Of a stretch of 64,000 nt of DNA, positions 1 to 6,933 are shown one piece after another. The notes under the pieces are model-generated. The model was not told where the DNA came from and ran no database searches. It saw nothing but the letters and a program-made list of their open reading frames with translations. How positions within the stretch are numbered: position 1 is the first letter of the stretch; every line of letters starts with the position of its first letter. This stretch comes from Clostridiales bacterium CHKCI001. GTDB taxonomy: Bacteria > Bacillota > Clostridia > Lachnospirales > Lachnospiraceae. A program made the translations under genes and the position numbers. The DNA lies in contig FCNS01000028.1 in the NCBI GenBank assembly GCA_900045905.1, forward strand, positions 1 through 64,000, given 5' to 3'.

Positions 1-111
1 CATATATCGTATATATCTCTTTGAAAAAAGAAATTCCATCGCCATAGTTAACAAGAATACAATACTTCCTGAAATAGACATTGTAATTAAAAATAACATA
101 AATTTACTCAT
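1..111 (-). CDS. Partial BlaR1/MecR1-type M56 membrane peptidase (N-terminus only)
   Basis: The left edge cuts this gene; only its first 37 codons are present. They begin MSKFMLFLITMSISGS and form one hydrophobic segment ending in a basic stretch (FSKRYIRYM), as at the start of BlaR1/MecR1 antirepressor sensors, which are polytopic and carry an M56 metalloprotease domain further on. Its start codon overlaps the end of the BlaI-type gene by 8 bases, so the two are translationally coupled. The identification depends mostly on this pairing, because no catalytic motif lies inside the window. Confidence 0.6.
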   Translation of the reverse strand, partial: MSKFMLFLITMSISGSIVFLLTMAMEFLFSKRYIRYM

Positions 112-478
112 TTTCTTTACTCAACTCATCTAATAATTTTTCTAATCGTAGGTTTTGTTCTTCACTTAATGATTCTTTTCCACATAAAAAAGCAAATAGT
201 GTTTCTATTTGAATTCCCATTTTCTTTTCCAGTTCTGCATTGAGTCTAACTCGTTCATATTGTAATCGACTCATAGTAGGATAATAAAACACATATCTGC
301 CAATTTGTTCGGATCGTGCATATCCTTTTGCTATAATCCGATGCAGTAACGTAGATTTTGCGCCCATTGTTTGTGGAAAGAGCTGATAAATTTGACTACT
401 TGTTATTCCTGATGGATGTTCCCAAATAACTTTCATAAATTTATATTCTGTTGGTGACAATTTTTTATATTGTTTCAT
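104..478 (-). CDS. BlaI/MecI-family transcriptional repressor
   Basis: A 124-residue protein of the usual BlaI/MecI/CopY length. Residues 8-75 form the winged helix (LSPTEYKFMKVIWEHPSGI, then a recognition-helix region around KSTLLHRIIAKGY), followed by a C-terminal dimerisation helix rich in Leu and Glu. These repressors are inactivated by proteolysis triggered by the membrane sensor encoded by the next, overlapping gene. Targets in Clostridia are often cell-envelope or exporter genes, and no beta-lactamase is visible here. A palindrome at 500-512 just upstream suggests autoregulation. The start ATG follows a GAGAAGG ribosome site. Confidence 0.88.
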   Translation of the reverse strand: MKQYKKLSPTEYKFMKVIWEHPSGITSSQIYQLFPQTMGAKSTLLHRIIAKGYARSEQIGRYVFYYPTMSRLQYERVRLNAELEKKMGIQIETLFAFLCGKESLSEEQNLRLEKLLDELSKENE

Positions 479-499
479 ATAACCTTCTCTCTTTTTTTC

Positions 500-512
500 T
501 GTATTTTATACA
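500..512 (-). promoter_or_regulatory. Palindromic operator over the blaI -10 region
   Basis: TGTATAAAATACA is a perfect 5-bp-arm inverted repeat. It resembles BlaI boxes, which are built on TACA/TGTA halves. It overlaps a TATAAA -10 element on the minus strand about 20 bases before the blaI start. The -35 (TTAATA, 17 bases upstream) is weak. Autorepression is inferred. Confidence 0.55.
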
Positions 513-562
513 TTTTATTTACTTTTGTATTAATTAGGAATAAAGCCTCATCCATTTACTTT

Positions 563-721
563 TTATCTATCAATATAGTAATTTTCTGCTGCTTGACTTG
601 CCTTTTTTAATTCTTCTATTATCTCATCAATAGATTTAGCAAGTAGCAATTTATTAATGTCTTCCAATTCTTCAATTGCATTACAAACTGCAGCAAACAA
701 GATGAAGTATTCCTCATTCAT
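563..721 (-). CDS. Small acidic helical protein, 52 aa
   Basis: This short gene reads MNEEYFILFAAVCNA and ends NYYIDR. An AGAAGGA ribosome site sits 6-7 bases before the chosen second ATG; an ATG two codons earlier touches the site and is unlikely to be used. The product is predicted to be almost entirely helical, with a hydrophobic N-terminal half and an acidic IEELEDINKL/IDEIIEELKK repeat-like pattern. No family is recognised. It lies between blaI and the M20 peptidase with no close partner. The good ribosome site and clean reading frame make it probably real. Confidence 0.5.
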   Translation of the reverse strand: MNEEYFILFAAVCNAIEELEDINKLLLAKSIDEIIEELKKASQAAENYYIDR

Positions 722-876
722 TACCATTCCTTCTTTTTGTATATGCTAATCTAAATCTATTTCTTTGATAATAGAATATCATAAAATTAGAATAAGCGCA
801 AGAACAATTAATAAATTTAAATTTTTTTGAATCAAAATTTAGACTATAATTAACATAAATATATTATGTAAACTTA

Positions 877-950
877 CGAACGCAGAATGGACAATCCCCC
901 GCTTAGTGCTTTACGCACTTCTAACTGTATTTAACGTTGCAATACCGCAA
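877..950. other. GC-richer hairpin patch in an AT-rich intergenic stretch
   Basis: Within the gap between 722 and 1060 this patch departs from its very AT-rich surroundings. It holds a CCCCC run and a perfect hairpin, AGTGC-tttac-GCACT, at 905-919, flanked by further partial complementarity. It may be the remnant of a dispersed repeat or a terminator-like structure. The rest of the gap shows no gene. Confidence 0.35.
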
Positions 951-1060
951 TCTATTTTTTTATCCTCACTTGATGGAATTTTTATGGTAAATATTTTCAA
1001 TCGTTTTCTTCTGTGTTATACTTACAAAAAAGAAGCAGAAACGTTTGGAGGATAACTATT

Positions 1061-2206
1061 ATGATAACCAAAGAACAAAAGCAAAAAATCGAAAGTTTTA
1101 CAGAACGTTATAAAGAAATGACATTAGAACTTTTGAAACAACTCACAAAGATTCCAGCCCCTTCTCACCATGAAGAGAAAAAAGCAGCTTTTGTGTTACA
1201 ATGGCTAAAAGAACAGGGTGCACAAACAGCTTATATAGATAAAGCCTGGAATGTTGTATTTCCGTATAACTGTGAGGAAACGGAAGAAATAATCGTATTT
1301 ATGGCTCATACTGATGTTGTATTTCCAGATAGAGAACCTTTCACAATTACAGAAGTTGGCAATAAGTTGTATGCTCCAGGTATACAGGATGATAATGCCA
1401 ATTTAGCAAACCTTCTTATGTGTGCAAAATTTTTATTAGAATATCGGCCAGTTATGCCAGTTGGAATTTTACTTGTGGCTAATTCTTGTGAAGAGGGACT
1501 TGGCAATTTAAAAGGCAGCAAATATATTTATGAAACATATGGCTCTCGAGTAAAAGAATTTATTTCCTTTGACGGCAACTATGATTATATTGTAAATCGT
1601 GCCGTTGGATCTCAGCGTTATCGTATTCAAGTAAAAACAGAAGGTGGGCATTCCTATGCTGCATTTGGCAATGACAACGCAATTTACAAATTATCCTGTA
1701 TGATACAATCGTTATACCAAATGAAAGTGCCAACAAAGGCAAAGACTACCTACAATATTGGACAGATTGAAGGTGGCACTTCCGTCAATACGATCGCAGA
1801 GTCTGCCTCTATGTTATATGAATTTCGGTCAGAAGACAAAGAATGTTTATCCATAATGGAAGACTTTTTTCATAGTGTAATAAACTCTTATCAGAAAAGT
1901 GGTTTAGATGTAACTGTGGAAGTATTAGGAATACGTCCTTGTGGAATTGGTGTGGATGAAACAGCGTTAAACGATCTAACCAATCGCCATAAAGAAATTA
2001 TTCATCAATTTACAGATAAACAAGTAATTGTTCAGGCTGGTTCCACCGATGCGAATACATTCCTATCTCACGGAATTCCTTCCAATGTAATTGGAACATC
2101 CATTGGAGGACGTACACATACACGAGAAGAATGGCTGCTTACTGAAAGTATGTGGACTGGTCAAAAGATCGGACTGGCAAGTGTACTGCAATATGAGAAA
2201 AAATAG
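1061..2206 (+). CDS. M20-family metallopeptidase (PepT-like)
   Basis: A cytoplasmic dinuclear-zinc peptidase of the M20/M25/M40 clan, expected to release amino acids from di- or tripeptides. Visible metal and catalytic motifs are the HTD at residues 83-85 (AHTDVVFPD), the bridging Asp in GIQDDNANL (110-111), the catalytic Glu pair in SCEEGLG (144-145) and a C-terminal GRTHTREEW. The central dimerisation domain contains GGHSYAAFGNDNA. The start at 1061 is preferred over an upstream in-frame ATG at 1013 because GGAGGA ends 8 bases before it and the leading 16 residues look non-coding. The product has 381 residues, a normal length for the family. It is monocistronic and closed by a hairpin. Confidence 0.9.
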   Translation: MITKEQKQKIESFTERYKEMTLELLKQLTKIPAPSHHEEKKAAFVLQWLKEQGAQTAYIDKAWNVVFPYNCEETEEIIVFMAHTDVVFPDREPFTITEVGNKLYAPGIQDDNANLANLLMCAKFLLEYRPVMPVGILLVANSCEEGLGNLKGSKYIYETYGSRVKEFISFDGNYDYIVNRAVGSQRYRIQVKTEGGHSYAAFGNDNAIYKLSCMIQSLYQMKVPTKAKTTYNIGQIEGGTSVNTIAESASMLYEFRSEDKECLSIMEDFFHSVINSYQKSGLDVTVEVLGIRPCGIGVDETALNDLTNRHKEIIHQFTDKQVIVQAGSTDANTFLSHGIPSNVIGTSIGGRTHTREEWLLTESMWTGQKIGLASVLQYEKK

Positions 2207-2220
2207 TTACATAAACAATT

Positions 2221-2251
2221 AAGAAGGAGAACCATTACGGTTCTCCTTCTT
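2221..2251 (+). terminator. Rho-independent terminator after the M20 peptidase
   Basis: A perfect 13-bp stem, AAGAAGGAGAACC/GGTTCTCCTTCTT, with a 5-base loop starts 15 bases after the stop codon. The T-run is short, so termination may be partial; the A/T ends could also work for transcripts from the right. Confidence 0.8.
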
Positions 2252-2392
2252 AGTATCTAAATTTAATTCTTAATATTCTTTTTCAATTCCTAACAAATGT
2301 TCATCATGTCCAAAATATAGACATACACTTATTTATTTTCTCCATTAAAGATCATTTTGTTATTAGAATAGGCAGCCAATATGTATTAATTA

Positions 2393-3385
2393 TCAGCTAT
2401 TACCTGAAGAAGTTGTTGCCGTTGCTGCTATTGCCGCTGTTGATGCACATAATGCTGCTTGCTGTGCAATTACTAATGACATAACACTGTTCAATGCTGC
2501 TGTATTCATTGTCTGCTGCATATGAGAAACGAAATCACACATTGTAAGAATACCTGCATACATAATTCTTTGTTTCGGGCCGACTCCAAAAATTCCAAAT
2601 CCTTTCTGATGCTCCAGAAATTCATCCACTTCAATAATTTCTTCTGCTAACGCATTCAAATCGACATCAAGCATAGAAAGAACTCCTAACGTTGCCAATT
2701 CTTCTCCTGTGCCATACTTATGTCCCTTTCCTTTTAAAAGTTCAAATAATGTCATAACCCGCTGACATTTTACCTGACTGGATTCCTCTCCAAGTGTTAA
2801 AATATGACTTAGAGACTGGACTGCATTACTAGAGAAAAACTGTGGATGTAAAATTTCATAACAACGCTCCATCTCCTGCACTGCATAATTCTCATTCACT
2901 TCAGACAATGCAATGAGAGCGGCAAACGCACTATCAGAACTTGAAGTTAAAAATGGATGGTTTTCTTTCATTTTTTCATAAATCGTTCTGGTTTTTTGCA
3001 CAATTTGGCAATATTGTTCTGGTTCTGCGATCTGAGCGATTGAAGCTGCTGCTACTGTCAAATACTCAGAAGGGAAAAACAATTCTTTTAACATATCATA
3101 AATCTGCAATATTCGATCCAGTAAAACTTTAGGTTCTGATTCCATAGAAAGCATTGTTATGATTGCCGATTTGGATATTCCACGGAAATTAGAAAAAACT
3201 CCCGTTTGGCTATGTAGTAATCGTTTGCACTCTTTTAGTTTTTCTACATCTGCATTTTGATTTTTTGATGTCAATATACTACTGCACAATGGGTATAAAT
3301 AATTACTCTGCCATGTAAATGACGATTTAATGACATCTCTGTTTTCAATAAATAACTCACATCTTGCTTTTAAAGATTCTCTCAT
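2393..3385 (-). CDS. DUF4003-family protein
   Basis: A 330-residue soluble protein resembling the uncharacterised DUF4003 family of Firmicutes: helical throughout, opening with RCELFIENRDVIKSSF and an FSNFRG element near residue 65. The C-terminus becomes low-complexity Ala/Thr/Ser (STAAIAATATTSSGNS). It has no signal peptide, membrane segment or catalytic motif. It is the second gene of a two-gene transcript with the 140-residue protein at 3430-3852, 44 bases apart, and the pair lies behind a Mn2+ riboswitch. This suggests a role in metal homeostasis or the envelope, but no biochemical function is known. Confidence 0.75.
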   Translation of the reverse strand: MRESLKARCELFIENRDVIKSSFTWQSNYLYPLCSSILTSKNQNADVEKLKECKRLLHSQTGVFSNFRGISKSAIITMLSMESEPKVLLDRILQIYDMLKELFFPSEYLTVAAASIAQIAEPEQYCQIVQKTRTIYEKMKENHPFLTSSSDSAFAALIALSEVNENYAVQEMERCYEILHPQFFSSNAVQSLSHILTLGEESSQVKCQRVMTLFELLKGKGHKYGTGEELATLGVLSMLDVDLNALAEEIIEVDEFLEHQKGFGIFGVGPKQRIMYAGILTMCDFVSHMQQTMNTAALNSVMSLVIAQQAALCASTAAIAATATTSSGNS

Positions 3386-3429
3386 CTAACTATTACTCCT
3401 TTTTCTATTTTTTATCCTCTATTAATCTT

Positions 3430-3852
3430 TTACTGGGCTGGAAGAGCATGTTCTAATTCATAAACAATATGTTCTACTCGATGCATTGCTTCCTCTACTT
3501 GACTTTTAGCCTTTTCAATCTTAGATTGTACAAAATAATCTGCAATTAATCCATCCAAAAAGAAATCTGCAAAGGTAAGAAATCCACTAATTTCCATATC
3601 CAAATTTGCAGAAATAGAGACATCCTTTAACTCTCTTTGAAAAGCAGAAAGTTTTTGTTTCGCCTCTTGCATATAACTTGATGCACGGTCAATTTTAGAA
3701 TGTTTCATCATACTTGTAAGAAAACCTCCCCCAATCATATCTACAATGCCCCAGTTTCCTGCGCTTTGTAACTGTTCTTTCGCCATTCTTAGACTCGAAA
3801 GAGCCTGTCTACCAGCTGTAATTGCTTCTAAAATTTCTCTTCTTTCACTCAT
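3430..3852 (-). CDS. Unrecognised 140-aa helical protein, first gene after a Mn2+ riboswitch
   Basis: No family is recognised. The protein is mostly amphipathic helix with coiled-coil-like stretches (residues 1-30 and 100-135) around a glycine-rich hydrophobic centre, GIVDMIGGGFLTSMMKH. A second hydrophobic segment reads ISGFLTFADFFLDGLIADYF. It may be a peripheral membrane or membrane-hairpin protein. Translation starts 60 bases after the riboswitch terminator, with GTGAGGGA as a plausible ribosome site. The next gene, a DUF4003 protein, follows at 44 bases, so both are probably controlled by manganese. Confidence 0.7.
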   Translation of the reverse strand: MSERREILEAITAGRQALSSLRMAKEQLQSAGNWGIVDMIGGGFLTSMMKHSKIDRASSYMQEAKQKLSAFQRELKDVSISANLDMEISGFLTFADFFLDGLIADYFVQSKIEKAKSQVEEAMHRVEHIVYELEHALPAQ

Positions 3853-3911
3853 ATTGATCCCTCACTTTCATCATTATATTTGTAAATATAATGATTTTAA
3901 CTTTATTCTAT

Positions 3912-4036
3912 AAAAAAAGACCTTTATTATGACATCTGCCACAATAAAAGTCTTGCCATCTCATTTGATACGGATGCATAATTGCATCGGCTGACGATCT
4001 CAAACCCACTCGTTGGTGTTCAGCTACTCCCTTTAA
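3912..4036 (-). promoter_or_regulatory. yybP-ykoY (Mn2+-sensing) riboswitch with expression-platform terminator, copy 1
   Basis: Read on the minus strand the RNA opens AAAGGGAGUAGCUG, continues with a hairpin and GAUCGUCAGCCG, and closes with GAUGGCAAGACUUUU. These are the conserved blocks of the yybP-ykoY Mn2+ aptamer (GGGAGUAG, CGUCA, AGCAAGAC). The closing strand GACUUUUAUU is shared with a terminator hairpin at 3917-3954, AAGACTTTT paired to AAAGGTCTT and followed by seven T. Mn2+ binding should hold the aptamer and prevent termination, making it an ON switch. It precedes the 140-residue protein and DUF4003 genes. The aptamer blocks match copy 2 at 26211 closely. Confidence 0.87.
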
Positions 4037-4048
4037 TTGTATAAGAGA

Positions 4049-4077
4049 ATTATAGCATAAGAATATTTTTTTGTAAA
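4049..4077 (-). promoter_or_regulatory. Strong sigma-A promoter for the riboswitch transcript
   Basis: TTTACA at 4072-4077 and a perfect TATAAT at 4049-4054 are separated by exactly 17 bases. The start point would fall just before the AAAGGGAGUAG aptamer box. Confidence 0.85.
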
Positions 4078-4221
4078 GGAAAAATGATAATTTTTTCACA
4101 ATTTCATTTGTATCGATAGGGTAAAGTTACCTTAGGAATTTTAAACAATAAAAAAGATAAGGCATCCTCTTTTGTGTTATAATAAATTTAGACCAAAAAA
4201 ACACACAAAGGAGAATACCCT

Positions 4222-4329
4222 ATGGTTCGTAGTATATCACAATTTTTAGAAAATGGTACCAAAAATATTACAAAGAGAGGAGGGGTAACATGCAAGTATA
4301 TTGTCTTCCTATCACGGAACCATTTATGA
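4222..4329 (+). CDS. 35-aa upstream open frame overlapping the phosphopantetheinyl transferase
   Basis: The frame begins MVRSISQFLENGTKN and runs out of frame into the next gene, overlapping its start by about 40 bases. An AAAGGAG site lies 8 bases before its ATG, so it is probably translated. Its first 15 residues resemble the start of AMP-forming acyl or amino-acid ligases (pattern hhxhLExxAxKxPD), enzymes that often pair with phosphopantetheinyl transferases. It could be a relic of a deleted ligase gene or a leader frame for coupling. A TATAAT at 4180-4185 lies upstream. Confidence 0.4.
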   Translation: MVRSISQFLENGTKNITKRGGVTCKYIVFLSRNHL

Positions 4330-4934
4330 ATAAAACCGATCTTCAATTGCGAAATTTTGTTTCTTTCCAGCGCCAAGAAAAAATGATGCGCTATCGGAAT
4401 GAAATTGATCAAAAACTTTCCCTCTATGCTGCATTAGTCACACGCATGGGGATAAGCAAATTAAGTGGTATCCCTGCATCTGAACTATTATTCCACAGCC
4501 AACCAAATCATAAACCTTATCTAATATCCGATGCTAGCTATTGCTTTAGTTTTTCTCATACCAGAAATTTTGTTCTAAGTTGTATCAATACCTCAATTCC
4601 TGTTGGAGCCGATGTTGAATTGATTCAAGAAGCTCCACTGGAAATTATGGATCTCGTGTTTCATCCTGATGAAATACAGTTTATTACTTCTAATACGAAC
4701 AATACAAGAATCTCTTTTTATAAAGTCTGGACGCAAAAAGAAGCTTATACCAAATCACTTGGAACTGGTTTGATTGGAAATTTGGCGTCTATTAATACAA
4801 TGGAATTATTACCTTATTTCCATACTTGGGAGCAAAATGGGTATATGTGTTGCGTATTTTGTTCTCATAAAGCAGATCCTAAAATCACTACAATAACTAC
4901 AAACGATATTTCTGCTTATTATGGTATTGATTAA
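4290..4934 (+). CDS. 4'-Phosphopantetheinyl transferase, Sfp family
   Basis: Transfers phosphopantetheine from CoA to a serine of acyl- or peptidyl-carrier proteins. The 214-residue length fits the Sfp/Gsp group rather than the ~120-residue AcpS. The Mg-binding motif GADVE (Asp108, Glu110) and WTQKEAYTKSLGTGL (W147-K150-E151) are intact, and the substrate-side FSFSHTRNFV at 86-95 is typical. GAGAGGAGGGG precedes the ATG. No synthase, carrier protein or ligase gene lies nearby, so its target is elsewhere. The short frame that overlaps its start may couple translation. Confidence 0.9.
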   Translation: MQVYCLPITEPFMNKTDLQLRNFVSFQRQEKMMRYRNEIDQKLSLYAALVTRMGISKLSGIPASELLFHSQPNHKPYLISDASYCFSFSHTRNFVLSCINTSIPVGADVELIQEAPLEIMDLVFHPDEIQFITSNTNNTRISFYKVWTQKEAYTKSLGTGLIGNLASINTMELLPYFHTWEQNGYMCCVFCSHKADPKITTITTNDISAYYGID

Positions 4935-4936
4935 TC

Positions 4937-5833
4937 TTATCGTTTCGCTTTTCGGTATCCTGCCTCAATTGCCTCTTGCTCCGTTTGGAAAATGACTAAA
5001 TGTTCAGAAGTCGCCATTTGTTCATAAGAAGCTTGTCCTGGACAGTGATAAATTTTAGAACTAGAATTTCCTCTAATTTCGCCTTGAAAAGAATCCATTT
5101 TTTGTGCAGCAGCCTCTTCCAGATGACTTTCTCCAGTGCTGTAATCAATTGTAATACCAGGCTGAACATTATATACAAACACATGAAAACAAATTGCCTC
5201 ACCTCTGTCTTCTACCGAATACGCTTCTATTTGAACACCTTTGGCAACAAGATCAGTGCCTGAAAAAATAGGGGTTACTCGATAAAGTACATGATGATTG
5301 GTCTCTTTCACATAATCCGCCACCATATTTTCGAATGGAAGCATTCCTTCCACATTCATATATCTTGTTCCTGTAATTAAATTTTTCTCGTTTGCATTTT
5401 CTGCTGTTAATTGGTATCCAATCAAATGGCAGCGATTGTACAAATACTTTCCATCGACATTATCATACTGAACACTCTGCCATCCCGTTGGCTTTATTTG
5501 ACTAATACTCCCTCTATCCTCTGTAGGCATTAAGTCCATTCCAACATTAGCAAATGCCACACCACATCGACCAAGAGAATCCAACTCACTATATTGTTCA
5601 AAAGACGTTTGCGTCATGTCAGATTCTTCAAACATTGGCATATTTTCATTTAATACTACATAGGGTTCCCCTTGATATTCTGGTATATTAGAAACGGAAA
5701 CTGTTTTATCACTTTTCACCGCTCCTTGAACAGATTTCGCAGAGTAATCTACTGCATTACAAGAGGTAAGAAATAAAATTCCCGTTATCAATGCAGCAAT
5801 CAACCATATTTTATAATATTTTCTTTTCATCAA
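4937..5833 (-). CDS. Lipoprotein DNA/RNA non-specific endonuclease
   Basis: A 298-residue exported nuclease of the beta-beta-alpha-metal (NUC1/EndA) superfamily. Residues 8-25 are a lipoprotein signal ending LTSC, so Cys25 would anchor it outside the membrane. The catalytic region reads YNRCHLIGYQL (His136 in place of the DRGH histidine), followed by the Mg-binding Asn of NLITGTRYMN (151-160). EndA relatives degrade extracellular DNA or help DNA uptake. The C-terminal part after GITIDYSTGES is Lys/Gln-rich. Its ATG overlaps the previous gene's stop by 3 bases (ATGA), showing translational coupling to the 139-residue protein. Confidence 0.88.
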   Translation of the reverse strand: MMKRKYYKIWLIAALITGILFLTSCNAVDYSAKSVQGAVKSDKTVSVSNIPEYQGEPYVVLNENMPMFEESDMTQTSFEQYSELDSLGRCGVAFANVGMDLMPTEDRGSISQIKPTGWQSVQYDNVDGKYLYNRCHLIGYQLTAENANEKNLITGTRYMNVEGMLPFENMVADYVKETNHHVLYRVTPIFSGTDLVAKGVQIEAYSVEDRGEAICFHVFVYNVQPGITIDYSTGESHLEEAAAQKMDSFQGEIRGNSSSKIYHCPGQASYEQMATSEHLVIFQTEQEAIEAGYRKAKR

Positions 5834-6249
5834 TCATTCCCCTTTTTTGTATAAATTTCTTCTGTAATTTTATCGTGAGAAGAGCCTTGAAACTCTTCTT
5901 CGCTTTCCTTTTTCCAATCTTTCAAATTCAGATCAAAATAAAAATCTGCTGGATAGTGTCGATTCCACCAAAAAACAATGAGCTGCTCAATTTTATCTTC
6001 ATAAGGCTTTAATAAAACTGACTCCACCAAACAAAATTCTCCTTTTTGAGCCTTGGATAAAAAGTTTTCGTCCACGTAAATAAAATCATTTGCTGTTTCT
6101 GCATACAATTTGTAGGAATATGCATTCATCCACAATACGTTCCCACTGCATAGTTTTAAAATACGTTCTCTTAATTTCCGATCTTGACTTTGTCGTCGAT
6201 TATAAAACATCATTCCTTGACGATCATCCAAACATACAATAACATTCAT
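5830..6249 (-). CDS. Unrecognised 139-aa protein coupled to the nuclease gene
   Basis: A soluble protein starting MNVIVCLDDRQGMMFYNRRQ, followed by an SQDRKLRERIL helix and an aromatic C-terminal half (IVFWWNRHYPADFYFD). No signal peptide, membrane span or recognised motif is seen; I have met similar sequences only as conserved hypothetical proteins next to such nucleases. The ATGA overlap with the lipoprotein nuclease suggests a shared job, for example an intracellular partner or inhibitor of the nuclease, which is inference. Confidence 0.65.
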   Translation of the reverse strand: MNVIVCLDDRQGMMFYNRRQSQDRKLRERILKLCSGNVLWMNAYSYKLYAETANDFIYVDENFLSKAQKGEFCLVESVLLKPYEDKIEQLIVFWWNRHYPADFYFDLNLKDWKKESEEEFQGSSHDKITEEIYTKKGND

Positions 6250-6394
6250 TACGATTTTGTGTTACTCCTCTTTGTCTTATTTATTGGTTATAATAATTTC
6301 CTAAATGCAAACGCTTATTATTTTAACATATACAATAAAGTTTTTCAACGTTACTGACTGGTTCCTTCACAATATAAAATTAAAAATAAAGTTG

Positions 6395-6444
6395 TTGACT
6401 TTTATCCGTTTTCGGATTATAATGCAAATCGTCCGTTCTCGGAT
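6395..6444 (+). promoter_or_regulatory. marR promoter with two MarR-type operators
   Basis: TTGACT (6395-6400), a 17-base spacer and TATAAT (6418-6423) form a near-consensus promoter. The spacer ends with the palindrome ATCCGttttCGGAT (6404-6417). A second copy, GTCCGttctCGGAT (6431-6444), covers the start-point region 27 bases downstream. Bound repressor would block RNA polymerase at both sites, so this is very likely the autoregulatory operator of the MarR-MATE pair. Confidence 0.85.
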
Positions 6445-6459
6445 GAAATGGAGGTATGA

Positions 6460-6915
6460 ATGGAAAAACTTATTACTGATCAGCTTGCAGCTTTCAATCA
6501 GCTTTATAGAGAAATAGATGAAATCTACCACTTATATGCCAAAAGACAGGGTATTTCCGACACAGCTTTGTGGTTACTGTATTCTCTTTATGAAAATGAT
6601 GCTGCATACACGCAAAGAGAACTCTGTTCTGCTTGGCATTATCCACCGCAGACAGTCAATTCAGCCTTAAAAAGTCTTGAGAAACAAGAACTCATCATGC
6701 TGAATTCTATTCCTGGAAATAAAAAGAATAAGTTAGTTGTTTTAACAGAAAAGGGAAAAGAAGTAACAGAAAAAGTTATTTCTCTTCTAGTTTTGGCAGA
6801 ACAAAGATCATTCCAAGGGTTAAAAAAAGAAGAAAGGGAAACTTTGTTGTCCCTAACTCAAAAATATACCGAACTTTTACGAAATGAAATCAATGAAATA
6901 TCAAAATTGTCATGA
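6460..6915 (+). CDS. MarR-family transcriptional regulator
   Basis: A 151-residue winged-helix repressor. Helices flank a DNA-binding core around residues 48-95 (YTQRELCSAWHYPPQTVNSALKSLE, then the wing LTEKGKEVTEKV). The architecture and length are typical of MarR/SlyA dimers, which release DNA when they bind small aromatic ligands. It lies 18 bases before the MATE exporter gene. Both are transcribed from a promoter carrying two matching palindromes, so it probably represses itself and the pump. GGAGG precedes the ATG. Confidence 0.92.
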   Translation: MEKLITDQLAAFNQLYREIDEIYHLYAKRQGISDTALWLLYSLYENDAAYTQRELCSAWHYPPQTVNSALKSLEKQELIMLNSIPGNKKNKLVVLTEKGKEVTEKVISLLVLAEQRSFQGLKKEERETLLSLTQKYTELLRNEINEISKLS

Positions 6916-6933
6916 GAGGAAGGAGAGATGTAT

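Noticed and set aside
3908-4099. 63-codon minus-strand open frame
   Set aside because: It lies in the promoter and aptamer of the Mn2+ riboswitch; the RNA signal explains the conservation better.
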